A DNA stretch of 5,466 nucleotides from contig JAEYQM010000004.1 in the NCBI GenBank assembly GCA_023410025.1, forward strand, positions 1 to 5,466. Direction: 5' to 3'. The notes under the pieces are model-generated. The model made no database searches. It was not told the origin of the DNA and saw only the letters and a list, made by a program, of their open reading frames with translations. The position numbers and the translations under genes are program-made. Origin of the DNA: Bacillota bacterium (lineage in GTDB: Bacteria; Bacillota_I; Bacilli_A; ML615J-28; CAG-698). Position 1 is the first letter of the stretch; every line of letters begins with the position of its first letter. This document shows, piece after piece, positions 1-5,395 of the stretch.

Positions 1-351
1 TAAACTAAATTCCTCATAAAAGTATTTGCTTGTACTAGGTATATCATTATTAACATTACTTTCAACAGCTTCAATACTTTCATAATTACACTTATTATTA
101 TAACTATTTCCAATTAAATTAACATTACCATATTGAATATCTTGAATCATCCTTTGAAATCCTGGTCTATTAGAATTAAGACCTGAATATCCATCATCTA
201 CATAAACATCATAAATCTTAAATCCGTGCATTTTAGCATATTCTTCTAATATTATTTTTTGTGTTTGAATACTTACTGATTCTCCCACACTTCCATCATC
301 TAACGATAGTCTACAATATAAAGCTGTGTTGTAAATTATATTATTTTTTAA
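1..351 (-). pseudogene. Relic of a large serine recombinase, N-terminal part only, chimeric C-terminus, runs off the window
   Basis: The minus-strand frame is open from just after a TAG (361-363) to the window edge. Its first ~75 codons match the N-terminus of the intact recombinase at 3709-5325 at about 69% identity over 74 residues, including the catalytic-serine motif YCRLSLDDG and the blocks DDGYSGLN and NRPGFQRMIQDI. After NVNL, where the intact protein reads VITKDLSRLGRDY, this frame changes without a stop to unrelated Asn/Ser/Glu-rich sequence (IGNSYNNKCNYES...). The resolvase arginines and all DNA-binding domains are therefore missing. A good Shine-Dalgarno GGAGG sits at 357-361, but the codon at the expected start (349-351) is TTA, and no ATG, GTG or TTG lies between the upstream stop and the conserved block. 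I infer a dead, rearranged copy. A non-canonical start, or a real fusion gene continuing beyond the window, cannot be excluded. Confidence 0.75.
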
Positions 352-356
352 ATTAA

Positions 357-361
357 CCTCC
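357..361 (-). promoter_or_regulatory. Ribosome binding site without a usable start codon
   Basis: GGAGG is followed by a 5-nt spacer and then TTA, which aligns exactly with the ATG of the intact recombinase. The site marks where translation of the relic once began and supports loss of the start codon by mutation. Confidence 0.55.
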
Positions 362-456
362 TATTCAAACACAAACTTGCATCATGATGATACCACAAGT
401 TTATGTTTACATCCATCTATTTGTTTATAAATTTTGTAAGCTGGGTATCCCAGTTA

Positions 457-499
457 CAACACTATGGCGTGACACGAGTGTTGCAAAGTGTTTAACGCC
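457..499. other. Possible H-type pseudoknot
   Basis: Stem 1 pairs CAACACT (457-463) with AGTGTTG (477-483). Stem 2 pairs GGCGT (466-470), which lies in the loop of stem 1, with ACGCC (495-499). The two helices interleave in classic H-type order, with linkers of 2, 6 and 11 nt. A second AGTGTT at 487-492 could replace the 3' arm of stem 1 and would give a switch-like alternative. The complement on the minus strand can form the same topology, so the strand cannot be decided. Pairing was judged by eye only. Confidence 0.35.
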
Positions 500-631
500 T
501 TATCCTGTTTACGAAAATGATATATTTTTACCTATTTTAGTTAAAATTAGTTACCGTATTTCCACCTCCATTTCCTTTACTAAAAGAGATAGCATAATAC
601 ATCCCTTCAATAGTACTGGAAATTTCGAGAC

Positions 632-663
632 TAAAATGTTGGGGTGAAACTTAAAACATTTTA
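632..663. repeat. Inverted repeat, 9-bp perfect arms
   Basis: TAAAATGTT (632-640) is the exact reverse complement of AACATTTTA (655-663), with a 14-base loop. No T-run follows either arm, so it does not look like a terminator. It may belong to the same structured region as the hairpins further left. Confidence 0.4.
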
Positions 664-744
664 TGTTCCCTTAATGGTAACGGACATTTACATAACAAAA
701 TGAGAGGGTCAAAATTTATAAAATTAAAATTATTTTTATAGAAA

Positions 745-784
745 TAAAAAAAGAGTGCAACTATCTATCAAGATAGCCACACTC
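745..784 (-). terminator. Rho-independent terminator of the 2323-to-823 gene unit
   Basis: Read on the minus strand, GAGTGTGGCTATCT (771-784 region) pairs over 14 positions, counting three G-U wobbles, with AGATAGTTGCACTC, closing a TGAT tetraloop. Seven Ts follow immediately (746-752 on the complement). It lies about 40 bases after the stop of the 55-aa gene. It shares the leading motif ACTTGC-GG and the GTGTG-CTATC left arm with the terminator at 2386-2425. Confidence 0.85.
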
Positions 785-822
785 CCGCAAGTCTGTGTTA
801 TTTATTATTTATTATTTATTTT

Positions 823-990
823 TTATTTTTTGTTAGCTAATTTAATAATTGAATATATTATTAGAATTATTATTGCTGAAATTAGCCAACTATACTTATT
901 ATCAGGTTCTGGAGTATTATAATAGCCATATATAGTAAGAATTACATACGCTATAACTACTTGTATTATTTCGAATACAATTCTTTTCAT
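823..990 (-). CDS. Small two-helix membrane protein, 55 aa, function unknown
   Basis: I do not recognise the family. An ATG at 988-990 follows a very strong Shine-Dalgarno (GGAGGGAG) and opens a 55-codon frame ending in TAA. The protein has a short basic start (MKR), a hydrophobic helix at about residues 4-23 (IVFEIIQVVIAYVILTIYGY), a short polar turn with N-T-P-E-P-D-N-K, a second hydrophobic helix at about 35-49 (WLISAIIILIIYSII), and a basic tail (KLANKK). This predicts a helical hairpin in the cytoplasmic membrane. Its start lies 21 bases after the stop of the DUF1871-type gene, so the two should be co-transcribed, and a terminator follows. In a toxin/immunity neighbourhood it could be a membrane immunity protein, or a small membrane toxin, but nothing in the sequence decides between these. 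Confidence 0.75.
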   Translation of the reverse strand: MKRIVFEIIQVVIAYVILTIYGYYNTPEPDNKYSWLISAIIILIIYSIIKLANKK

Positions 991-1011
991 AATCTCCCTC
1001 CTCTATAATTT

Positions 1012-1971
1012 TTATTTTTTTATCCAACCTCTTATTTCAACATCGATATCTTTTAATAAATCATTAATGTTTTCATAAAAAGATACACCACCATTACTAA
1101 ATATAGGTTCCCAAAAAGCATGTTTGACACACCAATATATTTCTTCGCCTTCTAGTATTATTAATTTTTCAATATGATAAGTATAACTACCTATATCATT
1201 TTTAGTTATAATCAATCTTTTCATCTTATCTGGTGAATAAAACAACTTTTCAAATTGATCTTTAATTGGCTCATTAAACATTAGTTCTATCATTGCTTCT
1301 TTAGAAAGATTACTTGTTTTTTTTGAGAAAATAACGCCTTTATTGTCAAAGATTAATTCTATATTTTTTTTATGCTTTAACTTTCTAAAGGAGTATTTAG
1401 AACGCTTAATTTCTTTAAAATATCCTGAGTGACCAAAATGGAACCCAAAATGATAATGCTTATATTGAACATAAATAGTATCATTATCTTCTACAAAGCC
1501 ACATAAACTATCTAATAAATCTTGTTCTTCAATATCATAATAAAACTTATCATTTAAATAAGCTTTGTATCCTTTATATTTAAATATAAAATCATCATGC
1601 ATTTTTAAAGTAATTTCATAATTATTAATAGTTACTTTTCCTTTTAAAGTTTCATTTTCTTCAAAATCTTTAAAGTAATCTTTCATATCAAGATAAATAT
1701 TAATTCTTCTTGCAATATCGTTACATTTTTTCATTGGTAAAGTATCGTCAAATTGCTTTTTAAATACTTCTTGGATATATTTACCCTTTACAAAATTAGC
1801 TTTCTTAATTTTAATTTCCTTAGCAATTATTTTTGCTTCTTGGATATATTCATCTTTGGGACAATGTATCTCTAATAATCCCATCGGATCAACTTCATCA
1901 ATAGCTTGTTTAATAATTTGAACTTTATCATTGAAAGTAAAATGACGATTATATACATATGCACAATTCAT
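1012..1971 (-). CDS. DUF1871-like multidomain protein (possible immunity protein), probably the 3' part of a frameshifted gene
   Basis: The frame has 319 codons. Residues about 13-95 resemble DUF1871 (the Bacillus YugE-type family), with DEVDPMGLL, then a CPKDEY block, and a closing helix CNDIARRINIYL. Residues about 96-222 are a basic and aromatic-rich region (FGFHFGHSGYF, then KRSKYSFRKLKHKK) that I do not recognise. Residues about 223-319 form another compact domain ending WEPIFSNGGVSFYENINDLL...EIRGW, of a style common in small Firmicute immunity-like proteins. No signal peptide or membrane segment is visible, so it is likely cytoplasmic. The ATG at 1969-1971 has no clear Shine-Dalgarno, and the same frame stays open upstream through YPLLDTYEEYFLISFGQIS, which reads as a continuation of the 2006-2323 gene. 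I think both are one gene broken by one extra base; separate translation from this ATG is the alternative. The immunity role is inferred from the neighbourhood. Confidence 0.7.
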   Translation of the reverse strand: MNCAYVYNRHFTFNDKVQIIKQAIDEVDPMGLLEIHCPKDEYIQEAKIIAKEIKIKKANFVKGKYIQEVFKKQFDDTLPMKKCNDIARRINIYLDMKDYFKDFEENETLKGKVTINNYEITLKMHDDFIFKYKGYKAYLNDKFYYDIEEQDLLDSLCGFVEDNDTIYVQYKHYHFGFHFGHSGYFKEIKRSKYSFRKLKHKKNIELIFDNKGVIFSKKTSNLSKEAMIELMFNEPIKDQFEKLFYSPDKMKRLIITKNDIGSYTYHIEKLIILEGEEIYWCVKHAFWEPIFSNGGVSFYENINDLLKDIDVEIRGWIKK

Positions 1972-2005
1972 GGAAATTTGTCCAAACGAAATTAAGAAGT
2001 ATTCT

Positions 2006-2323
2006 TCATAAGTGTCTAATAAAGGATATCTTTCTTTTTGAACAAGTAGAAAGTTTTATTCCACTTACTTCTTTTTCAAAACTTTCTTGCAATTTTCCAA
2101 AAACAACATAAGCACAATCAAAATATTCTATTCTTTTATCTTTTTCAAAATATATAGACATTAACTCAAATGGCTTTAATGGATTGACACCTAATGTTCT
2201 TAAATATTCACATAGTTCTGGTTTTTCAGTTTCAATATGCTTTATGAAATATCTACAATCGCCACAATTACATGGAATATAATTTTCATAATGTTTAATG
2301 GTAAGTTCTTTATTAATTTGCAT
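2006..2323 (-). CDS. Cys-rich small protein, 105 aa, probably truncated by a frameshift
   Basis: The ATG at 2321-2323 is preceded by GAAGGTGGTGAA, an adequate ribosome site. The N-terminal half carries PCNCGDC (Cys 18, 20, 23), suited to a metal-bound knuckle, followed by helix-forming sequence and LGVNPLKPFEL and IEYFDCAYVVFGK blocks. I recognise the style of a small Firmicute family often found in toxin/immunity gene clusters but cannot name it. The last ~12 residues (SKRKISFIRHL) look like out-of-frame sequence. In the +1 frame the DNA instead encodes KERYPLLDTYEEYFLISFGQIS, a far more natural ending for such a domain, which runs directly into the 1012-1971 frame. The likely lesion is one extra A in the coding-strand run of five (plus positions 2035-2039). 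The gene starts a transcription unit behind the promoter at 2352-2380. Confidence 0.65.
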   Translation of the reverse strand: MQINKELTIKHYENYIPCNCGDCRYFIKHIETEKPELCEYLRTLGVNPLKPFELMSIYFEKDKRIEYFDCAYVVFGKLQESFEKEVSGIKLSTCSKRKISFIRHL

Positions 2324-2351
2324 ATTTTCACCACCTTCAACCTCTGAATAT

Positions 2352-2380
2352 ATTTTATCATATATTTAATTATATTTCAT
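2352..2380 (-). promoter_or_regulatory. Candidate sigma-A promoter for the 2323-to-823 unit
   Basis: The minus strand has ATGAAA (2375-2380; 4 of 6 matches to TTGACA), a 17-base spacer, and TAAAAT (2352-2357; 5 of 6 matches to TATAAT) preceded by TG one base upstream, an extended -10. It begins just after the T-run of the upstream terminator and ends about 28 bases before the ATG. The region is A/T-rich, so chance matches are possible. Confidence 0.5.
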
Positions 2381-2385
2381 TTATA

Positions 2386-2425
2386 AAGAAAAAGGATGTA
2401 TCCACCCACTTGGATAGACACACCC
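2386..2425 (-). terminator. Rho-independent terminator after the immunity gene
   Basis: On the minus strand GGGTGTGTCTATCCA pairs with TGGATACATCC across the loop AGTGGG, giving about 11 paired positions with one G-U and a 4-base bulge, followed by TTTTTCTT. It lies 20 bases after the stop at 2445. The leader ACTTGCAG and the left arm match the terminator at 745-784. Confidence 0.75.
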
Positions 2426-2444
2426 TCTGCAAGTTTGGGTTTGT

Positions 2445-2891
2445 TTAAATATTATACTTTCTTTTATAATACCTAACAATATGCTGATAATTAGGTAATA
2501 CCTTTGTTTTTATTTGTTCATTATGACCAGGAAAAGAACCAACAACTCCATTTTGATGATAATCATATAAATATGATCCTGCATCCATTTTTAGCATATT
2601 TAGATCTAATGGAATATCATATTCCTTTGGATTAATATCAAGAATATAAATAATCTCTTTAATTGCTTTTTCCTCCAAAACATTATATGACAAAGCAATT
2701 ATAGCTCCCCAATATTTAGGATAAATATGTTTCGAGTCCAACAAAGAATTAATTCTATCAATTTTTTCCTCAGCAGAACAATTAAGCATTTGTTTTGAAT
2801 AGGAATATACTTTTCTAATAGCACAATTCTTAATCTTTGAATTTTTCCCAAATGAATTTTCTAAAATAGTTATTAGTTCTTGAACTTCCAT
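2445..2891 (-). CDS. Putative immunity protein for the adjacent Rhs C-terminal toxin, 148 aa
   Basis: I do not recognise the family. The ATG (2889-2891) overlaps the TAA of the toxin frame by one base (TAATG) and has AAAGGGA a few bases upstream, so translation is probably coupled. The product lacks a signal peptide or membrane segments and looks mainly helical. An N-terminal helix (MEVQELITILENSFG) is followed by two helical hairpins up to about residue 90 (DRINSLLDSKHIYPKYWGAIIALSYNV spans one). A polar C-terminal part follows with DAGSYLYDYHQN and a basic YYKRKYNI tail. The position, size and coupling are those typical of the cognate immunity gene in Rhs, CDI and WapA-type polymorphic toxin loci, where the cytoplasmic protein binds and blocks the toxin tip. 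That function is inferred from context only. Confidence 0.65.
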   Translation of the reverse strand: MEVQELITILENSFGKNSKIKNCAIRKVYSYSKQMLNCSAEEKIDRINSLLDSKHIYPKYWGAIIALSYNVLEEKAIKEIIYILDINPKEYDIPLDLNMLKMDAGSYLYDYHQNGVVGSFPGHNEQIKTKVLPNYQHIVRYYKRKYNI

Positions 2892-3706
2892 TAAATCATC
2901 CCTTTCAATATCATATTTAAAATTCTAATACCTGTATTATATTGACTTCCTAATGAGTAATGATTTGCTGCCAAATAATTTCGAAATCTCATTCCAGTGC
3001 TTTTATATAAACTTGAATAATAGCTACTTACTTTTGAATGTAATGATTTCGCAATCCTTACTTCATTGTTACTATTTCTAATCAGTTTACTTGAAAACCC
3101 AGATTTTTTAATTTGACATTGTTCAACAATGTGATGAAGTTCAGTAGCTTCATCCGCATAAGAAGAGAACGAACCAGCTCTTCTTAAAACACTTTGCTGC
3201 CAACCATAATGGATGCCTCCAACAGTTGCACCTATTATTGCCCCTGCAATTGCACCCCCACCAAATCCAATCATCATTCCTTCAACAATACCTTCAGCAC
3301 TCCAATCTGTAACTGCTCCGCCAATAATAGCTCCGCCAGCAACACCGACTCCGGCTCCAATTAATGTTCCTATCGCTGTACCATGTAACATTGATCCAGC
3401 TAATGTTCCAACCATAACAGACGTTCCAACACCACAAGTAAGAACTGTTATGGCTCCTGCAACCAAGAGAACTCCGGCACCAAGTAATGCCCATTGCCAC
3501 CACTCTGGTGAATGTCCACTAGGATCGGCATACATAATCGGGTTATTCATGCAATAGCAGTATAAGTTCAATCCATTAATACTTTCAGGATCTAAATACT
3601 CTATTGAATCTGGTGAAATCCAACGACAAAGTTCAGGCGAATAATATCTAGAGTTACAGTAATATAATGACGTCTCGACGGGGCTCTCACGAGTATCCTC
3701 ATTCAC
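2891..3706 (-). CDS. Orphan Rhs C-terminal toxin (Rhs-CT), LHH/HNH-like nuclease tip, N-terminal shell missing
   Basis: Residues 11-65 are the end of an Rhs core: ETSLYYCNSRYYSPELCRW, ISPDSIEYLDP, NLYCYCMNNPIMYADPSGH. In complete Rhs proteins this segment ends a shell of more than a thousand residues, absent here. Residues about 72-165 are a Gly/Ala-rich hydrophobic glycine zipper (GAGVGVAGGAIIGG and similar), a likely membrane-active or delivery segment. Residues about 183-271 carry ELHHIVEQ, NSNNEVRI and SLHSKVSSYYSS, fitting the LHH-like branch of the HNH/Endo VII nucleases, with His191, His192, an Asn near 211-214 and His223 as candidate active-site residues. DNA is the expected target but is not shown. 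The only early start is a GTG (3704-3706), two bases after the recombinase stop and without a spaced Shine-Dalgarno, so expression may need coupling or may not occur. The first ~9 codons (NEDTRESPV) are not Rhs-like and mark a junction. The frame could equally be a silent donor cassette or a relic. Confidence 0.8.
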   Translation of the reverse strand: MNEDTRESPVETSLYYCNSRYYSPELCRWISPDSIEYLDPESINGLNLYCYCMNNPIMYADPSGHSPEWWQWALLGAGVLLVAGAITVLTCGVGTSVMVGTLAGSMLHGTAIGTLIGAGVGVAGGAIIGGAVTDWSAEGIVEGMMIGFGGGAIAGAIIGATVGGIHYGWQQSVLRRAGSFSSYADEATELHHIVEQCQIKKSGFSSKLIRNSNNEVRIAKSLHSKVSSYYSSLYKSTGMRFRNYLAANHYSLGSQYNTGIRILNMILKGMI

Positions 3707-3708
3707 CT

Positions 3709-5325
3709 TTAGCTTACATATTTGTAAGCTATTTTTATATTTCTAGTTTTTACTCCATTAATAACTTTAATATGACTTAATGTTATATGGTCTATTAAGC
3801 TATTAACTAATTCCGGAGTTAATTCATCAAAGTTAAGATATTCTTTTAATGCTTGTTTTAATTTAAGAATATTATTTGCATTTAATGAATTTTTTAAAAA
3901 CTTATCTTCAATTTCTTTTAGTCGATTATTTATTTCTTTTTGTTCTTCTTGATATTTATCTAACATCTTTTGATAGTTACTACTACTTAGATTTTCTTCT
4001 ATTAAATCTTCATAAAGCTTTATGACAATTTTCTCTATTTTTTGTAGTCTTACAAGAAGTTTATTTTTTTCATCGACTAGTTTTTGTAATTCATCGTCTG
4101 TATTAGCTTTCTCAATAATTGCGTTTAAGAATACATCATCACTTAAATTAAGTGATGTTATTAAGGATTTTATTTTATCTTTTACGACATTATATATTTC
4201 TAAATATCTTATAGTATTAGCTTCTGTATCTATTCCATTTCTTACAGAATTGCCAATACAACGATATCCCCATACTAATCTTCCATCTCTTCTTTTGTTA
4301 TAATAAAGGTTTAATGTTCTTCCACAATTTTCACACTTTATTAGACCTTTAAATAGATTAGGATGATTATGTCTAGATGGGCGTTGTCTATGTCTTATTA
4401 ATTCTTGGACATGTTCAAAGTCAGATCTTGATATTATTGCTTCATGTGTATTTCTTACTATGATATGTTCTTCTTTTGGAACTTTTGTACATTTTTTAGT
4501 TTTATAGTTTTTTACTTCATATTTGTGATTTTCCATATCACCAATATAAACTATATCTCTTAAGATTGCACCAACTGTTACAGTGTTCCAAGTTTCTATA
4601 TCATAGTTTTTATACATTTGTCTTCTTGTTGAGGTGAGTTTTGTAAATCTTAAATCTCCATTATTAGCTTTATAAATACTAGGTGGAACAATTTTTCTAT
4701 TATTTAGTTCTCTAGTAATTTTAACAACACCAATATTAGTAAGTGCTAAATCAAAGATTAATCTTACTGTCTTTGCTGCTTCTTCATCTATTACTAAATG
4801 GTTCTTATCATTTGGATCTTTTTTATATCCATATGGAGGTTGAGCAGCCATATACATACCTTTTTGCATTAAAAGTCTTTTAGCACTTTTAACTTTCCTT
4901 GATATGTCTTTAGCGTACATATCATTTAAAATATTCTTAAATGGAGCTATATCGTTATTATCGTATAATGTATCCACATTATCATTGATACTGATATATC
5001 TTACATCATGACTTGGAAAAAATATTTCATTATAGTAGCCAGTCATAATATAATCTCTTCCTAACCTTGATAAATCCTTTGTAATAACAAGATTAACAAA
5101 ACCTGATTCAATATCTTTAATCATTCTTTTAAACGAAGGACGATTGAAATTTAAGCCACTAAATCCATCATCTATATAATAATCATAGATATTAAATCCT
5201 TTTTCTTTCACATATTCTTCTAACATTATTTTTTGAGTTTTAATACTTGATGAATCACCTTCATTTCCGTCATCTAACGATAACCTACAATAGATTGCCG
5301 CATTGTAAAGTTTATTTTGCTTCAT
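3709..5325 (-). CDS. Large serine recombinase (TnpX-like site-specific recombinase), 538 aa
   Basis: The enzyme cuts and rejoins DNA through a covalent phosphoserine bond, inserting or excising mobile elements. Numbering from the ATG at 5323-5325: the resolvase domain spans about 7-155, with catalytic Ser16 in YCRLSLDD and conserved TKDLSRLGRDY (Arg87, Arg90). A recombinase domain spans about 160-300 (PPYGYKKDP, then NTVTVGAILRDIVYIGD). A zinc-ribbon region follows at about 323-372 with Cys331, Cys334 and Cys356. A coiled coil runs at about 407-480, before a C-terminal DNA-binding tail. Length is normal for the family. I chose this ATG because AAAGGAG lies 6 bases upstream; the in-frame TTG at 5349 would place that ribosome site inside the gene. 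Oddly, the usual fourth Cys and the following His of the ribbon are missing (YRCIGNSVRNGIDTEANTI). The stop lies two bases before the Rhs frame. It should be active from the domains seen, but its att sites are not identified. Confidence 0.95.
   Translation of the reverse strand: MKQNKLYNAAIYCRLSLDDGNEGDSSSIKTQKIMLEEYVKEKGFNIYDYYIDDGFSGLNFNRPSFKRMIKDIESGFVNLVITKDLSRLGRDYIMTGYYNEIFFPSHDVRYISINDNVDTLYDNNDIAPFKNILNDMYAKDISRKVKSAKRLLMQKGMYMAAQPPYGYKKDPNDKNHLVIDEEAAKTVRLIFDLALTNIGVVKITRELNNRKIVPPSIYKANNGDLRFTKLTSTRRQMYKNYDIETWNTVTVGAILRDIVYIGDMENHKYEVKNYKTKKCTKVPKEEHIIVRNTHEAIISRSDFEHVQELIRHRQRPSRHNHPNLFKGLIKCENCGRTLNLYYNKRRDGRLVWGYRCIGNSVRNGIDTEANTIRYLEIYNVVKDKIKSLITSLNLSDDVFLNAIIEKANTDDELQKLVDEKNKLLVRLQKIEKIVIKLYEDLIEENLSSSNYQKMLDKYQEEQKEINNRLKEIEDKFLKNSLNANNILKLKQALKEYLNFDELTPELVNSLIDHITLSHIKVINGVKTRNIKIAYKYVS
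3710..3731 (+). terminator. Perfect 9-bp palindrome at the recombinase 3' end, possible plus-strand terminator
   Basis: TAGCTTACA (3710-3718), loop TATT, and TGTAAGCTA (3723-3731) form a perfect hairpin. Five Ts follow on the plus strand (3732-3736), while the minus strand continues with AAAGG, so it could end plus-strand but not minus-strand transcripts. It overlaps the last codons and the stop of the recombinase and sits at the border with Rhs-derived DNA. A recombination or attachment role is an alternative reading. The stem is A/T-rich and only moderately stable. Confidence 0.4.
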
Positions 5326-5331
5326 TTTTTT

Positions 5332-5338
5332 CTCCTTT
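5332..5338 (-). promoter_or_regulatory. Ribosome binding site that sets the recombinase start
   Basis: AAAGGAG lies 6 bases before the ATG at 5325. It rules in favour of that start over the upstream in-frame TTG at 5347-5349. Confidence 0.85.
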
Positions 5339-5366
5339 AAAGCTTTCAACTTTACTTGACATTAAT

Positions 5367-5395
5367 ATTATATCACAAATAAAAATCATAGTCCA
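5367..5395 (-). promoter_or_regulatory. Candidate sigma-A promoter of the recombinase gene
   Basis: The minus strand carries TGGACT (5390-5395; 4 of 6 matches to TTGACA), a 17-base spacer, and a perfect TATAAT (5367-5372) preceded by TG one base upstream (extended -10). The ribosome site follows about 30 bases downstream. No promoter is evident between the recombinase and the Rhs toxin, so this one probably also feeds the toxin and immunity genes. Confidence 0.7.

Larger units (their letters stand above)
364..744. other. Gene-free stretch with clustered inverted repeats; possible structured leader or element end
   Basis: No convincing gene is seen over about 380 bases. Visible structures are: AAACTTG/CAAGTTT arms (373-379, 396-402) enclosing the 10-base palindrome CATCATGATG (380-389); an 11-bp stem with one bulged G around CTGGG-TAT-CCCAG (434-459); CAACACT/AGTGTTG (457-463, 477-483) interleaved with GGCGT/ACGCC (466-470, 495-499); and a 9-bp perfect stem TAAAATGTT/AACATTTTA (632-640, 655-663). 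On the minus strand the segment lies directly upstream of the recombinase relic's ribosome site, so it could be that gene's former 5' leader or the end of the element that carried it. A minus frame from about 649 down to 537 is open (tail GNGGGNTVTNFN) but has no well-placed start and I do not call it. The 664-744 part is A/T-rich with only weak imperfect repeats. Confidence 0.4.

Noticed and set aside
488..500. GTTTAAC/GTTAAAC resembling integron attC ends
   Set aside because: Only one such heptamer is present and it is nearly self-complementary. No partner site at a suitable distance and no integron integrase are seen.
384..647. Plus-strand frame of 87 codons
   Set aside because: It has no Shine-Dalgarno site before the ATG and no recognisable domain. 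It runs across the inverted repeats of the gene-free stretch, and all other genes are on the minus strand.
2006..2008. TGA stop read as tryptophan (Mollicutes code)
   Set aside because: Tryptophans in the toxin are all TGG, and reading through this TGA only yields meaningless sequence to the next TAA.
3294..3503. Minus-strand Trp/Ser/Cys-rich frame of 69 codons
   Set aside because: It is an out-of-frame reading of the same glycine zipper, with an unnatural composition.
3213..3557. Plus-strand Pro/Ala-rich frame of 114 codons
   Set aside because: It is the antisense of the Gly/Ala-rich glycine zipper of the Rhs toxin, where GGN and GCN codons give Pro and Ala/Ser on the other strand. No ribosome site is seen.
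434..3731. Shared 10-mer AGCTTACAAA (minus strand) near 433-442 and 3722-3731 as a candidate attachment core
   Set aside because: A 10-base match is expected several times by chance in a window this size and the flanks do not match.
4022..4303. Plus-strand Ser/Phe-rich frame of 93 codons
   Set aside because: It is antisense to the recombinase coiled coil and zinc-ribbon region, with no ribosome site.
5326..5349. TTG start giving an 8-residue longer recombinase
   Set aside because: The added codons cover the strong AAAGGAG ribosome site of the ATG at 5325, and the TTG has no site of its own.
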